The translations under genes and the position numbers were made by a program. Shown one piece after another: positions 18,536-27,946 of a stretch of DNA of 64,000 nt (its first letter is position 1; each line of letters begins with the position of its first letter). The notes beneath the pieces were generated by a model, which saw only the letters and a list, made by a program, of their open reading frames with translations, was not told where the DNA came from and searched no databases. This DNA is from Paenibacillus phoenicis. GTDB lineage: Bacteria > Bacillota > Bacilli > Paenibacillales > Paenibacillaceae. The stretch is from positions 1,364,001 to 1,428,000 of the forward strand of contig NZ_JAYERP010000001.1 of the NCBI RefSeq assembly GCF_034718895.1. The letters run 5' to 3'.

Positions 18536-19951
18536 TTAGCGGGAAATGACGTGGATCGGATGACCTTCGACCAGCTCTGCAGTTTCCATCACGATTTCGC
18601 CCAAGGTTGGGTGAGCGTGAATGGTCAGCGAGACATCTTCGAGCGTTGCGCCCATCTCAACCGCCAAGCCCAGCTCAGCAATCAGGTTGGATGCTTCGAT
18701 CCCGACGATTTGCGCGCCGAGAACGACATGGTTATCAGCGTTAGCAACGATCTTGATGAAGCCGTCAGGCTGGTTCAGAGAAGTCGCGCGACCATTGCCC
18801 GCAAACGGGAACTTGCCGGCTTTGACTTTGTAGCCCTTCTCTTTCGCTTCCGACTCCGTCAGACCTACGCTGGCGCATTCCGGATCGGTAAATACGACCG
18901 CTGGGATCGCTTTGTAATCCACCACGGAAGGAAGTCCCGCGATGGCTTCTGCCGCAACTTTCCCTTCATAGGAAGCTTTATGCGCAAGCGCAGGGCCAGC
19001 TACGATATCGCCGATCGCAAAGATTTTCGGGTTGCTGGTGCGGCCTTGATGGTCAACTTTAACCAAACCGCGGTCAGTCAACTCAACGCCGGCCAGATCC
19101 AGACCCAAATCGCCGTCGGTGTTCGGACGACGTCCAACCGTTACCAGCAAGTAATCGGCGGTAACTTCTTTGCTTTCGCCGTTTACGGAATATTTCACCG
19201 TAACGTTCTTATCGGTTTGTTCTGCACTTTCGGCTTTAGCATTCGTCACGATTTCAATGCCGGTTTTCGCCATGTTCTTGGCAACCAGACGAGTCATGTC
19301 TTTATCAAAGCCAGGCAGTACCGTATCCATACCTTCAATGATCGTCACTTTCGTGCCGAATTTGGAGTACATTTGGCCGAGTTCGGCACCGATATATCCA
19401 CCGCCGATAACGATGAGGCTGCTTGGAACTTCTTGCAGCTCCAGCGCTTCCGTCGAGGACAGGATGCGTCCGCCAAACGGGAAGGCTTTCAGCTCGATTG
19501 GACGGGAGCCGGTTGCCAAAATGCAATGCTTGAAGCGATAACGCGGCGATTCATGATCGTTGAAGCAGCGAGCTTCGTTTTCATTGATGAACATCACTTC
19601 ACCGTTGAAAACTTCGATCTTGTTGCCTTTCAGCAGGCCGGTAACGCCTTGGGTCATCTTCTTAACGACACTGCTTTTGAATTCCTGGGTTTTCTTGAAG
19701 TCTACGGTCACCTTCTCCGCTTTTACCCCAAACACCTCTGCATGTTGAGCAGATTCGTATTGGTGAGCTGCCGCGATCAGCGCTTTGGACGGGATACAAC
19801 CACGGTTCAAGCAAACACCGCCAAGCTCGGCTTTGTCGACGATGAGCACTTTTTGCCCGAGTTGGGCGGCACGAATGGCCGCCACATATCCGCCGGGACC
19901 TGCCCCAACAACTAATGTATCAATATCAATAGAAGCATCTCCTACTACCAT
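18536..19951 (-). CDS. pdhD: Dihydrolipoyl dehydrogenase (E3)
   Basis: 471 residues. It reoxidises the dihydrolipoyl groups of E2 with NAD. The redox disulfide is in GGVCLNRGCIPSKAL, FAD motif VVGAGPGGYVAAI near the start, NAD motif VIGGGYIGAELG, and the C-terminal His-Glu active pair in HAHPTLGE. GGAGGTG precedes the ATG. Last gene of pdhABCD, six bases after pdhC, and followed by a strong terminator. Confidence 0.97.
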   Translation of the reverse strand: MVVGDASIDIDTLVVGAGPGGYVAAIRAAQLGQKVLIVDKAELGGVCLNRGCIPSKALIAAAHQYESAQHAEVFGVKAEKVTVDFKKTQEFKSSVVKKMTQGVTGLLKGNKIEVFNGEVMFINENEARCFNDHESPRYRFKHCILATGSRPIELKAFPFGGRILSSTEALELQEVPSSLIVIGGGYIGAELGQMYSKFGTKVTIIEGMDTVLPGFDKDMTRLVAKNMAKTGIEIVTNAKAESAEQTDKNVTVKYSVNGESKEVTADYLLVTVGRRPNTDGDLGLDLAGVELTDRGLVKVDHQGRTSNPKIFAIGDIVAGPALAHKASYEGKVAAEAIAGLPSVVDYKAIPAVVFTDPECASVGLTESEAKEKGYKVKAGKFPFAGNGRATSLNQPDGFIKIVANADNHVVLGAQIVGIEASNLIAELGLAVEMGATLEDVSLTIHAHPTLGEIVMETAELVEGHPIHVISR

Positions 19952-19957
19952 TGACGA

Positions 19958-21577
19958 TTACACCTCCATAACGAGCAGCTCTGGGTTAGCGAGCAGCTGT
20001 TTGATATAGTTCATAAAGTTCTGTGCTGTTGCACCATCGATCAGACGGTGGTCGAAGCTAAGCGACAAGGCCATAACCGGTGCAGCAACGATTTCGCCGT
20101 TCTTAACCACCGGTTTTTCGGTGATGCGGCCGGTACCAAGGATCGCTACTTCAGGGTAGTTGATAATCGGCGTAAAGAACATACCGCCAGCAGAACCGAT
20201 GTTCGTGATCGAAATCGTGCTGCCCTTCATTTCGTGAGGTGCCAGTTTGCCTTCGCGGCCGCGGGATGCCAGGTCTTTGATCGCTTCGGCGATCATCCAT
20301 ATGCTCTTCCGATCCGCATCTTTAATGACCGGAACGATCAAGCCGTTATCGGTGTCGGTTGCGATCCCGATGTTGTAGTATTTCTTATAAACGATCTCAT
20401 TGTTCGCTTCATCGATCGAAGCGTTCAGAGCCGGGAATTGACGGGAAGCGGCCACCAGCGCTTTAACGATGAATGGAAGATAAGTGACTTTAATGCCTTT
20501 CTTCTCGGCGATTGGTTTCATGCGAGTACGGAAAGCAACCAGTTCCGTAACATCCACTTCATCCATAATGGTAACATGCGGAGCCGTGTAAGCCGATTTC
20601 ACCATCGCGTTGGAAATCGCTTTGCGGATACCCTTGAACGGAACGCGTTCTTCTTCGCCCTCTGTTGCGATCGCTGTTGGTGCAGCGGCAGCAGGCGCTT
20701 TTGCAGTTTGGGCTGGAGCAGCGGCTTGTGCAGGTGCAGCAGCTTGAGCTGGAGCAGCGGCGGCAGCTCCGCCTTTCTTGAAGTTGTCAACGTCTTCCTT
20801 CGTGATTTTACCGGCTTTCCCTGTCCCTGGTACCAGCGACAAGTCAACGCCTTGCTCGCGAGCATATTTGCGTACGCCAGGCGTAGCGAGGATCTCACGG
20901 TTTGGAGCTGCAGGAGCTGCGGCTGCGGCCGGTGCGCTTGCTGCAGCAGCAGGAGCGTCATGACCTTGTGCAGGTGCTGCGGCTTGTTCAGGCAGATCGC
21001 CTTCGGCATCGATGATGGCGACGACTTCGCCTACGCGGAAGATCGCACCGTCTTTGCCGAACACTTCAAGAACCGTACCGTTAACTGGACATGGTACTTC
21101 AACGACCGCTTTGTCGTTTTGGACTTCCATAATGATGTCTTCGTCCGTTACCTTGTCGCCCGGTTTAATATGCATTTTGATAATTTCGCCTTCATGCAAA
21201 CCTTCGCCAAGCTCAGGGAAGCGGTACTCGAATTTAGACGAAGAAGCTGCTTGCGGAGCCGGAGCTGCTGCTGGAGCAGCTGAAGCGCTTGCTTCAGCCG
21301 CTGGAGCTGGAGCACCTTCTTGTTCAGGAATATCGCCTTCAGCTTCGATGACGGCAACAACTTCGCCTACACGGAACACAGCACCGTCTTTACCAAACAC
21401 TTCTTGTACAACACCGTTCACAGGACATGGTACTTCAACAATCGCTTTGTCGTTTTGTACCTCCATGATGATATCTTCATCCGTTACTTTGTCCCCTGGC
21501 TTGATATGCATTTTGATGATTTCACCTTCATGCAAGCCTTCGCCTAGTTCAGGGAACCGATATTCAAACTTCGCCAC
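19958..21577 (-). CDS. pdhC: Pyruvate dehydrogenase E2, dihydrolipoyl acetyltransferase
   Basis: 539 residues from a GTG start with AGGAGG. Two lipoyl domains (about 3-80 and 115-192) are nearly identical, each with the lipoyl lysine in QNDKA. An Ala/Pro-rich linker leads to an E1/E3-binding domain ([19 protein letters not shown]) and the catalytic domain with SFDHRLIDG near the C-terminus. It forms the core of the complex making acetyl-CoA. Linkers are alanine-rich and repetitive. Many Gram-positive E2 proteins carry one lipoyl domain; here there are two. Confidence 0.97.
   Translation of the reverse strand: MAKFEYRFPELGEGLHEGEIIKMHIKPGDKVTDEDIIMEVQNDKAIVEVPCPVNGVVQEVFGKDGAVFRVGEVVAVIEAEGDIPEQEGAPAPAAEASASAAPAAAPAPQAASSSKFEYRFPELGEGLHEGEIIKMHIKPGDKVTDEDIIMEVQNDKAVVEVPCPVNGTVLEVFGKDGAIFRVGEVVAIIDAEGDLPEQAAAPAQGHDAPAAAASAPAAAAAPAAPNREILATPGVRKYAREQGVDLSLVPGTGKAGKITKEDVDNFKKGGAAAAAPAQAAAPAQAAAPAQTAKAPAAAAPTAIATEGEEERVPFKGIRKAISNAMVKSAYTAPHVTIMDEVDVTELVAFRTRMKPIAEKKGIKVTYLPFIVKALVAASRQFPALNASIDEANNEIVYKKYYNIGIATDTDNGLIVPVIKDADRKSIWMIAEAIKDLASRGREGKLAPHEMKGSTISITNIGSAGGMFFTPIINYPEVAILGTGRITEKPVVKNGEIVAAPVMALSLSFDHRLIDGATAQNFMNYIKQLLANPELLVMEV
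20985..21571 (-). repeat. Tandem duplication of the lipoyl-domain coding segment
   Basis: The stretches at about 21571-21325 and 21235-20985 encode lipoyl domains that differ at only a handful of residues. Their DNA has many synonymous differences, so it is not a very recent duplication. Confidence 0.8.
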
Positions 21578-21605
21578 AGGAAAGACCTCCTATTTGTTCT
21601 TCGAT

Positions 21606-22586
21606 TTAGAATTCCAGCACTTTGTTAACACCATCGATCACGCGAGCCGGAGACGGCAGCCATTGATCTTCGATTTGCGCGAACGGATAAACGGTATCCG
21701 GTGGAGCGATACGCAGTACAGGAGCTTCCAGGTGCAGAATCGCTTTCTCGTTAATTTGCGCGATGACTTCCGCAGCGATACCGGCCGATTTTTGCGCTTC
21801 TTGAACGATGATAGCGCGATTCGTTTTCTTCACAGAGGCAATAATCGTATCGATGTCGAGCGGTACGAGGGTGCGCAGGTCGATCACTTCAGCTTTAATG
21901 CCTTTGGTTTTTTCCAATTCTTCAGCAGCTTTAACTGCGGTATGAACCATAAGACCGTATGCAAGAATCGTTACATCGGAACCTTCGCGAACGACTTTGG
22001 CTTTGCCCAGTTCAACGGTATATTCACCTTCCGGCACTTCTTCGCGGAACGCATGGTACAGGTTCAAGTGTTCCATGAAGAATACAGGATCGTTATCGCG
22101 GATCGCAGAGATCAACAGACCTTTCGCGTCATAAGGGTTCGAAGGAACGACCAGCTTGATCCCCGGAGTTTGGGCGATCAGGCCTTCCAAAGCGTCGGTA
22201 TGCAACTCAGCCGCTTTAACGCCGCCGCCAAACGGAGTACGGAACACGATCGGGGAATGATAACGTCCGCCGGAACGGTAACGCATCCGGGCCGCTTGTA
22301 CAAGAATTTGGTCCAATGCTTCAAAAATAAAGCCAACAAACTGAATTTCCGCAATTGGACGGAAGCCTTGAATCCCCAAGCCTACCGCCAAACCGCCAAT
22401 AGCGGATTCTGCGAGCGGCGTATCCATTACGCGCTCTTCCCCGAATTCTTTTTGCAGACCTTCTGTTACACGGAACACCCCGCCGACATTACCTACGTCT
22501 TCGCCGAAAATCAGAACATTTGGATCGCGTTGCAGTTCGACGCGCAAGGCGTCACGAATCGCTTCTTTCATATTCATTTGTGCCAT
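21606..22586 (-). CDS. pdhB: Pyruvate dehydrogenase E1 beta subunit
   Basis: 326 residues, transketolase-type: [13 protein letters not shown] start, [14 protein letters not shown] with the conserved glutamate that activates thiamine diphosphate, and [11 protein letters not shown]. It pairs with PdhA to decarboxylate pyruvate and acetylate the lipoyl arms. AGAGGAGG precedes the ATG. It lies 28 bases from pdhC. Confidence 0.97.
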   Translation of the reverse strand: MAQMNMKEAIRDALRVELQRDPNVLIFGEDVGNVGGVFRVTEGLQKEFGEERVMDTPLAESAIGGLAVGLGIQGFRPIAEIQFVGFIFEALDQILVQAARMRYRSGGRYHSPIVFRTPFGGGVKAAELHTDALEGLIAQTPGIKLVVPSNPYDAKGLLISAIRDNDPVFFMEHLNLYHAFREEVPEGEYTVELGKAKVVREGSDVTILAYGLMVHTAVKAAEELEKTKGIKAEVIDLRTLVPLDIDTIIASVKKTNRAIIVQEAQKSAGIAAEVIAQINEKAILHLEAPVLRIAPPDTVYPFAQIEDQWLPSPARVIDGVNKVLEF

Positions 22587-22634
22587 TGCTTGTATCCTCC
22601 TCTATAGAACGATCAGACTAATTTACACGTACGT

Positions 22635-23702
22635 TTATTGAAAATCGGCCTTTTGCTCTTCCAGGTGTTTAGGCGTTACTTCAAACATGCTGTCGATCAG
22701 GCCAGGAATTGTCATTTTTTCCGTTTGTTCTGCTTTCTTAATATGCTCGTTTACTTTCGCTTTCGCTTCTTCTTTCACACGAGCGGTATCTTCTTCGGTC
22801 CAAAGACCCTTCTTCTCCAAATATTTAGCCAGACGAGCGATCGGGTCTTTCTCGCTCCATTGGCCTTCTTCTTCCTTCGTCCGGTATTTCGAAGTGTCGT
22901 CAGACAGGGAGTGTGGACGGAAACGATAAGTTACGGCTTCAATCAAAGTAGCGCCTTCCCCGTTGCGGGCACGTTCAGCAGCTTCACGCACGGCGCTGAT
23001 AACTGCAAATACGTCCATCCCGTCGATTTTCACGCCGCGGATCCCAGCAGCAACTGCTTTGTGCGCGATCGACAAAGCTGCAGTTTGTTTGGAGAACGGT
23101 GTCGTGATGGCATAACCGTTGTTTTGCACGAAGAAAATAACCGGCAGTTTAAATACGCCAGCGTAGTTCAATGCTTCGTAGAAATCGCCTTCGGAAGAAC
23201 CGCCGTCACCGGTGTAAGTGATAACGACTTGTTTTTGTTTTTTGAGCTTGTAGCCCATGGCGATCCCCATTGCATGCAATACTTGTGCGCCGATGATGAT
23301 TTGCGGCATAAGTACGCTAACGCCTTCCGGAATTTGTCCGCCATGTTGATGGCCGCGGGAATACAGGAAAGCTTGATACAGTGGAAGTCCATGCCATACG
23401 AGCTGCGGCATATCGCGGTAACCCGGGCAGATGAAGTCCTCTTTATCCAGCGCAAATTCACTACCTACCATTGTCGCTTCTTGCCCGGAAACTGGAGCAT
23501 AAAATCCGAGGCGGCCTTGGCGGCCCAAGTTGATCGCACGTTCGTCCCAAGTACGGGTAAATACCATGCGATACATCAATTCTTTTAATTCATCGTCGGA
23601 CAGAGCCGGTACTTTATCTTTGTTAACGATTTCACCGTCTGGCGAGAGCACGGTCAAAGCTTCTACTTCTTCCGTGTATACTTCATAAGGAATCTTGCTC
23701 AT
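22635..23702 (-). CDS. pdhA: Pyruvate dehydrogenase E1 alpha subunit
   Basis: 355 residues from ATG 23702 (MSKIPYEVYTEE) with GAGGTG six bases upstream; a GTG at 23711 is in frame but overlaps the Shine-Dalgarno. The thiamine diphosphate motif GDGGSSEGDFYEALNYAGVFKLPV and phosphorylation-loop region RPHSLSDDTSKYR are visible. First gene of pdhABCD. A promoter with TATAAT lies 53 bases upstream. Confidence 0.96.
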   Translation of the reverse strand: MSKIPYEVYTEEVEALTVLSPDGEIVNKDKVPALSDDELKELMYRMVFTRTWDERAINLGRQGRLGFYAPVSGQEATMVGSEFALDKEDFICPGYRDMPQLVWHGLPLYQAFLYSRGHQHGGQIPEGVSVLMPQIIIGAQVLHAMGIAMGYKLKKQKQVVITYTGDGGSSEGDFYEALNYAGVFKLPVIFFVQNNGYAITTPFSKQTAALSIAHKAVAAGIRGVKIDGMDVFAVISAVREAAERARNGEGATLIEAVTYRFRPHSLSDDTSKYRTKEEEGQWSEKDPIARLAKYLEKKGLWTEEDTARVKEEAKAKVNEHIKKAEQTEKMTIPGLIDSMFEVTPKHLEEQKADFQ

Positions 23703-23754
23703 TTTTTTCACCTCGACTGAATATTTGATTAACTTGTTCCTCTGTTATAGAATT

Positions 23755-23784
23755 ATTATACTCCTGTTTCATTCTAGAAGTCAA
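23755..23784 (-). promoter_or_regulatory. Predicted sigma-A promoter of pdhABCD
   Basis: Minus strand -35 TTGACT (23779-23784) and -10 TATAAT (23755-23760) with an 18-base spacer. Confidence 0.7.
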
Positions 23785-23800
23785 AGGAATTAAGGGTTGT

Positions 23801-23856
23801 TGTGTTATATTTTTATCTTTGTTTATGTAACAGTTTTGGGAAATTAGTATAACACA
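23801..23856. promoter_or_regulatory. Widely spaced inverted repeat between pdhA and esterase
   Basis: TGTGTTATA (23801-23809) and TATAACACA (23848-23856) are perfect 9-base arms 38 bases apart. Each arm also reads as an extended -10 element pointing outward, so they could be divergent promoters or paired binding sites. Confidence 0.45.
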
Positions 23857-23955
23857 GATCTATTTTGTGGTAAGCTAGCGATATCCTGCATCATGCTAAA
23901 TGTTACTTGATTCAACATCCAAAAGCAAAATCTATCGTACGGAGTGTGTAGAACT

Positions 23956-24684
23956 ATGACAGATTCGAAATATTTGAAACGAACCGTTGTCAAAGAGGAA
24001 ATCCATAGCCAGTTCTTAGGAGAGAAACGTTATCTGCGCGTGTATCTGCCTCCAGGTTATAACGAAATCCTCAGTTATCCTGTCGTTTACTGTCAGGACG
24101 GCGAGGAGTTCTTCAATTTCGGACGAATTGCGACACATGCCAATCGACTGATCTTAGATGAAGGGATCGAGCCGTTCATCATTGTTGGCATTGAAGTAAA
24201 TACTGCAGTGCGCACAGAAGAATATGCCCCGTTCGGAAACCGTTTTGAGGCCTATACCCGCTGTTTCACGGAAGAAATTATTCCCTTCATCGAACGCAAT
24301 TATCCGGTTCGTCGTGAACCCGAGGAAAGGGTGCTGGCTGGTGACTCTTTAGGGGCAACTGTCTCCCTTCATCTGGCTATGAAAAATCCGAAACTGTTTT
24401 CCAAAATCATCAGCTTGTCCGGCGCCTACTATGAACCATCTCTGAAGATTCTCGCTCAAGAGACCGATCTCTCCTATTTGTCGCTCTTCATGATCGTGGG
24501 ATTGCAAGAGGATCATTATACAACGGATACAGGCACCTATAATTTTGTTGAGTTAAATCGCAAAGCCAAGGCCTTACTTGAAGAACGCGGAGCCCGCGTC
24601 ACCTATTTCGAGAAGGACGGGAAACATTTATGGGGATTTTGGCAGCAAGAGCTGCCTGATGCGCTGGTACACTTCTTAAAATAA
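23956..24684 (+). CDS. Alpha/beta hydrolase, putative esterase
   Basis: 242 residues from ATG 23956 (MTDSKYLKRTVVKEE); the frame opens at a GTG inside the Shine-Dalgarno region. It belongs to the Fes/IroE/esterase D-like group: YLPPGYNE, YCQDGEEFF, the nucleophile serine in LAGDSLGATVSL, and a C-terminal histidine in DGKHLWGFW. Residue triad suggests a serine hydrolase, perhaps on siderophore or small esters; substrate unknown. Divergent from pdhA. Confidence 0.85.
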   Translation: MTDSKYLKRTVVKEEIHSQFLGEKRYLRVYLPPGYNEILSYPVVYCQDGEEFFNFGRIATHANRLILDEGIEPFIIVGIEVNTAVRTEEYAPFGNRFEAYTRCFTEEIIPFIERNYPVRREPEERVLAGDSLGATVSLHLAMKNPKLFSKIISLSGAYYEPSLKILAQETDLSYLSLFMIVGLQEDHYTTDTGTYNFVELNRKAKALLEERGARVTYFEKDGKHLWGFWQQELPDALVHFLK

Positions 24685-24705
24685 CGCTTTCATATCCAGA
24701 AAAAT

Positions 24706-24751
24706 GGGAGGCTGTCCAAGGTAGAACCTTCATCTACTTCGGACAGCCTCT
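24706..24751 (+). terminator. Hairpin after esterase gene
   Basis: GGGAGGCTGTCC and GGACAGCCTCTC form a long stem with a ~23-base loop. The U-tract is poor (TCTTGATGTCTTTC), so termination is probable but not certain; it lies between convergent genes. Confidence 0.55.
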
Positions 24752-24784
24752 CTTGATGTCTTTCTGCATGGTCTCTTATGCGCG

Positions 24785-25477
24785 TTAAGGAGTCTGATCC
24801 TGCACAATAGCCCGCTCAGAACTGGACTTTGTTTTAGTCTTAGGCTTCGCTTCCGTTCCAATATAGATATCCCCTGTTGTTAGTGACCGTCTAGGCAGCT
24901 TCCATTTATAATGGACGGATAACATCCGGAAGAAGACGACAGCCGCAAACAACAAAATCAATTCCACAGTTGAAACGAACCACCCCATCCCAACTGCCAG
25001 CCCTGCCAGCATCGCCCATACCGCATAGATTTCGTCGCGCAGCACCAGCGGTTTACGCCCGGCCAGCAAATCGCGGATAATACCGCCCCCGATACCGGTC
25101 AACACCGCCGCCACCAGCACCGCGCTCATCGGATGCTTCATGTCCGTGGCATACAATGCCCCTTGAATTGCAAAAGCCGACAAACCAATCGCATCGAACA
25201 GGACCTCCGTCCGTTTCCAACGACGAACCCATGGCATCGGCAGCACGAAGGCAACAAACACGGACATCACGGCCAACATAATTAAATCCCCTTGCCCCCA
25301 TAACGTCGTTACCGGGACGCCGATCAAGACATTGCGGATGATCCCGCCGCCAAACGCCGTCACCAAACCCAGCACCAGCACGCCGAGGATGTCGTACTCC
25401 TCTTCCATCGCCACGAACGCGCCGGACATCGCAAACGCTACCGTCCCGATGATGCTAAAAATCTCAAAGATGTGCAT
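24785..25477 (-). CDS. Trimeric intracellular cation channel family protein
   Basis: 230 residues with seven hydrophobic spans. The two repeated glycine motifs, GLVTAFGGGIIRNVLIG and AVLTGIGGGIIRDLLAG, are diagnostic for the UPF0126/TRIC family of homotrimeric cation channels. The C-terminal ~30 residues are polar and Lys/Thr-rich. Single gene, convergent with the esterase and divergent from thiN. Confidence 0.9.
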   Translation of the reverse strand: MHIFEIFSIIGTVAFAMSGAFVAMEEEYDILGVLVLGLVTAFGGGIIRNVLIGVPVTTLWGQGDLIMLAVMSVFVAFVLPMPWVRRWKRTEVLFDAIGLSAFAIQGALYATDMKHPMSAVLVAAVLTGIGGGIIRDLLAGRKPLVLRDEIYAVWAMLAGLAVGMGWFVSTVELILLFAAVVFFRMLSVHYKWKLPRRSLTTGDIYIGTEAKPKTKTKSSSERAIVQDQTP

Positions 25478-25551
25478 CTCTTCCGTCCTTCTCTGCCTTT
25501 CATTGTCAGCTTTTTATTTATCAATCCCCATTGTAGGCCCACAAGTGGAAA

Positions 25552-25580
25552 TTGTGCAACCCTAAAATCTGAATTATACT
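25552..25580 (+). promoter_or_regulatory. Predicted sigma-A promoter of thiN
   Basis: -35 TTGTGC (25552-25557) and -10 TATACT (25575-25580) with a 17-base spacer, 42 bases before the thiN ATG. Confidence 0.6.
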
Positions 25581-25622
25581 AACGAAAGCAGAAGATATTG
25601 TTCGGGAAAGGAAGAAAATCGA

Positions 25623-26264
25623 ATGACTGTGAACCGGGTGCTCATTTTTGCAGGCGGAGGTTTAGATCCGGGAATGCTTCGTGAGGTGCGTTCGGATGAT
25701 TTTTTGATCGGCGCTGACCGCGGGGCCTTATTTCTGGTGGAGCACGGGATGAAACCGCATCTGGCAGTGGGCGATTTCGATTCCGTGAACGAGGAAGAGC
25801 TGGATCGGATTCGTAGCTGCAGCAAAGAGCTGGTCATCTGCGATCCGATTGATAAAGATCTGACGGATACGGAGCTGGCCTTTGACCTTGCCGTCCAGCG
25901 AAACCCGGCAGAAATTGTATTAACCGGCGTAATCGGAACCCGCTTGGATCATACGTTGGCCAATATACATATGTTGCTGCGTGCAGCGGAGCAAGGCATT
26001 ACCTGCGCCATATGGGATGAACATAATTACATTACGTTGTGCGGATCGGTCTGCCAGGTTGAGGATCGTGGATATACGTATGTTTCTCTGCTCCCGCTGA
26101 CCCCTGTCGTAACCGGAATTACGTTAGAAGGATTCATGTACCCGCTAGATAATGCAACACTCCGAATAGGTCAATCTCTAGCGGTGAGCAATCAATTGGC
26201 GGCTCCCGTCGGAACGGTGCATGTGAACGAGGGCTGGTTGCTCATTATTCATAGCCGCGATTAG
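25623..26264 (+). CDS. thiN: Thiamine pyrophosphokinase
   Basis: 213 residues. Transfers pyrophosphate from ATP to thiamine. Family motifs: GADRGALFLVEHG, VGDFDSV, DKDLTDTELA and GTRLDHTLANIHML, in the expected order. AAGGAAG lies before the ATG. Alone between its own promoter and a terminator; no thi-box element was seen upstream. Confidence 0.95.
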   Translation: MTVNRVLIFAGGGLDPGMLREVRSDDFLIGADRGALFLVEHGMKPHLAVGDFDSVNEEELDRIRSCSKELVICDPIDKDLTDTELAFDLAVQRNPAEIVLTGVIGTRLDHTLANIHMLLRAAEQGITCAIWDEHNYITLCGSVCQVEDRGYTYVSLLPLTPVVTGITLEGFMYPLDNATLRIGQSLAVSNQLAAPVGTVHVNEGWLLIIHSRD

Positions 26265-26342
26265 CCATTTGATTCGTTTTTTAATATGTATCATTTTTGT
26301 AACCTTTAGTTGACCCTTAGAAGAAAAGATGAAAGAAAAGCA

Positions 26343-26369
26343 GAACCCTTGTTTTTCAAGGGTTTTTTC
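26343..26369 (+). terminator. Intrinsic terminator of thiN
   Basis: AACCCTTG and CAAGGGTT arms, small T-rich loop, then a run of T. Confidence 0.8.
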
Positions 26370-26513
26370 ATTGATTTTCATATGTAAAGGTGTAAGGAAA
26401 TTCTCTATATCTTAATAAAATGTAAACTTTAATGTTATTTTAATAATTGCCTCCAAACCGTTGTGGCCCAAGGTTTTTAGGACATTCTACCAAAATATAG
26501 GAGATTACAAATC

Positions 26514-26522
26514 TGTTATACT
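26514..26522 (+). promoter_or_regulatory. Extended -10 promoter element
   Basis: TGTTATACT, about 45 bases before the NlpC/P60 start codon. No matching -35. Confidence 0.45.
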
Positions 26523-26566
26523 CCAACTAACGAACCGGTCAAATCACAAATTGGAGGTACTACAAC

Positions 26567-27076
26567 ATGATTAAACGCAAACTATTCCAAAAAGTATTGA
26601 CGGTTGGACTGGTGTCCGCCATTGGTTTCAGTACGCTGCTTGCTGGTGGTGCTGAACCAGTACAAGCCCAATCGGCAACAAGCACTGCCGTATCCAAAGG
26701 CACGCAGGTTGTAAACTACGCGAAGAATTTCCTGGGCACTCCTTACAAATTCGGAGCATCGACTTCGACGACTAAGGTATTCGACTGCTCTTCCTTTACG
26801 AAATATGTATTTAAGAAATATGGCGTTGATTTGCCGCGCACTTCCGCTGCACAAGCTAAAGTGGGATACGCTGTGTCGAAGTCCAATCTGAAAGCGGGCG
26901 ATTTGGTCTTCTTCTCCAGCGGCAGCCGGGCAAACGGTAAGAACGTAACCCATGTAGCGATCTATATGGGCAACGGAAAAATTATTCATACTTACGGGAA
27001 GCCAGGGGTAACGATTTCCAATTTGAACTCAGGCAACTGGAAAAGTACTTATCTGAAGGCTCGTCGCGTCCTTTAG
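26567..27076 (+). CDS. Secreted NlpC/P60 (C40) peptidase
   Basis: 169 residues with a cleavable signal peptide (FSTLLAGGAEPVQAQS region). The catalytic cysteine is in VFDCSSFTKYVF and the histidine in THVAIYMG, with a third polar residue in the HTYG stretch. Such enzymes cleave D-glutamyl-diaminopimelate bonds in peptidoglycan. There is no SH3 or LysM domain, so it is the minimal single-domain form. TTGGAGGT precedes the ATG. Confidence 0.92.
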   Translation: MIKRKLFQKVLTVGLVSAIGFSTLLAGGAEPVQAQSATSTAVSKGTQVVNYAKNFLGTPYKFGASTSTTKVFDCSSFTKYVFKKYGVDLPRTSAAQAKVGYAVSKSNLKAGDLVFFSSGSRANGKNVTHVAIYMGNGKIIHTYGKPGVTISNLNSGNWKSTYLKARRVL

Positions 27077-27102
27077 TCGGACAAGCCCCTCTCTTGATAT
27101 AA

Positions 27103-27141
27103 GAAGTCGTTGCATAGATCAGTTGATCGCAACGACTTTTT
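27103..27141 (+). terminator. Intrinsic terminator of the C40 peptidase gene
   Basis: AAGTCGTTGC pairs with GCAACGACTT, followed by T residues. Confidence 0.85.
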
Positions 27142-27173
27142 CCTTTGCCATGGGATAAACGGCTGGCTTACGT

Positions 27174-27851
27174 TTAACCAAACATATATCCGGTGCCGCG
27201 AATCGTATGGAGCAGCTTTCTCGAATGGCCTTTATCGATTTTTTTGCGTAAATGCCGAATATAGACATCCACCACGTTGGTTCCGGTTGAAAAATCATAC
27301 CCCCAAACCTGCTGCAGGATCAAGTCCCGTCCGCACACCTTCCCAGCCCGCTTCATCAAAAAGAGCAGCAGATCGAATTCCTTCGGCGTCAATCGAATGG
27401 ACTCCCCGTTTCTCCAAGCCTTGCGGCTGCGCAGCTCGACTCGTAAATCCTCAAAGGTCAACTCGGTTAGGGAGCCATCCCCCAGCCGTTTGAACAGTGA
27501 AATCAAATGACCAACCCGAGCATACAACTCAGCCATGGGGATCGTGATCGGAACGACATCGTTGGCTCCCCCGGCAAAGCCGGCGACAACGTCATCGGTG
27601 TTCCACTCCTTAAGCAGAAGGATCAGCGGAAACGGAGCGAACCGCCCAATTTCCTCCAGAAGGACCTGGGAAGCATCATCCGGCAAATCCATACCCAGCA
27701 GCAGCAAATCCGGAAGCTCTTCTTCTATTATACGAAGCACGCCGGAGCCGCTTTGCTTCCAATCGACCTGATAGCCGGCTTCCTCTAATCCAGCCTTGAT
27801 TCGCTCCCCTTGAGCCTGATCCTCTAAAACAAGCATAATGTAACCTTTCAT
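27174..27851 (-). CDS. OmpR-type response regulator with degenerate receiver
   Basis: 225 residues. Residues 1-118 align with a receiver domain, keeping the acidic pair in VLEDQ (10-11). At the end of strand 3, where the phosphorylated Asp should be, the sequence is LLLLGMDLPD, with Gly53 in place of Asp. The conserved Lys before the proline of strand 5 is also missing (NDVVPITIP). Residues ~128-225 form an intact winged helix (RLTPKEFDLLLFL, VVDVYIRHLRKKID, IRGTGYMFG). No kinase gene is adjacent. Likely a phosphorylation-independent DNA-binding regulator. Confidence 0.88.
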   Translation of the reverse strand: MKGYIMLVLEDQAQGERIKAGLEEAGYQVDWKQSGSGVLRIIEEELPDLLLLGMDLPDDASQVLLEEIGRFAPFPLILLLKEWNTDDVVAGFAGGANDVVPITIPMAELYARVGHLISLFKRLGDGSLTELTFEDLRVELRSRKAWRNGESIRLTPKEFDLLLFLMKRAGKVCGRDLILQQVWGYDFSTGTNVVDVYIRHLRKKIDKGHSRKLLHTIRGTGYMFG

Positions 27852-27946
27852 CGCGCGACCACCTTACCTGCATCTGCCAATCCATTAATAAGATGGTCAT
27901 TCCACCGGGAAATCATTCGGTCACCCGGAAAGGATCATGTTGATCC

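Larger units (their letters stand above)
26265..26566. other. AT-rich intergenic region of about 300 bases
   Basis: It holds the thiN terminator (26343-26369) and an extended -10 promoter for the NlpC/P60 gene (26514-26522). The part at 26370-26500 is AT-rich with no reading frame or aptamer recognised; a c-di-AMP (ydaO) riboswitch, often found before such hydrolases, was looked for and not seen. Confidence 0.6.

Noticed and set aside
18551-19915. Long plus-strand open frame opposite pdhD
   Set aside because: It is antisense to an unmistakable dihydrolipoyl dehydrogenase, has no matching family and no ribosome binding site.
20048-22607. Overlapping long plus-strand frames opposite pdhC and pdhB
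   Set aside because: They mirror the codon bias and the alanine-rich and lipoyl repeats of the genes on the other strand and show no motif.
26265-26566. c-di-AMP riboswitch before the NlpC/P60 gene
   Set aside because: No ydaO-type conserved segments could be located in the region.
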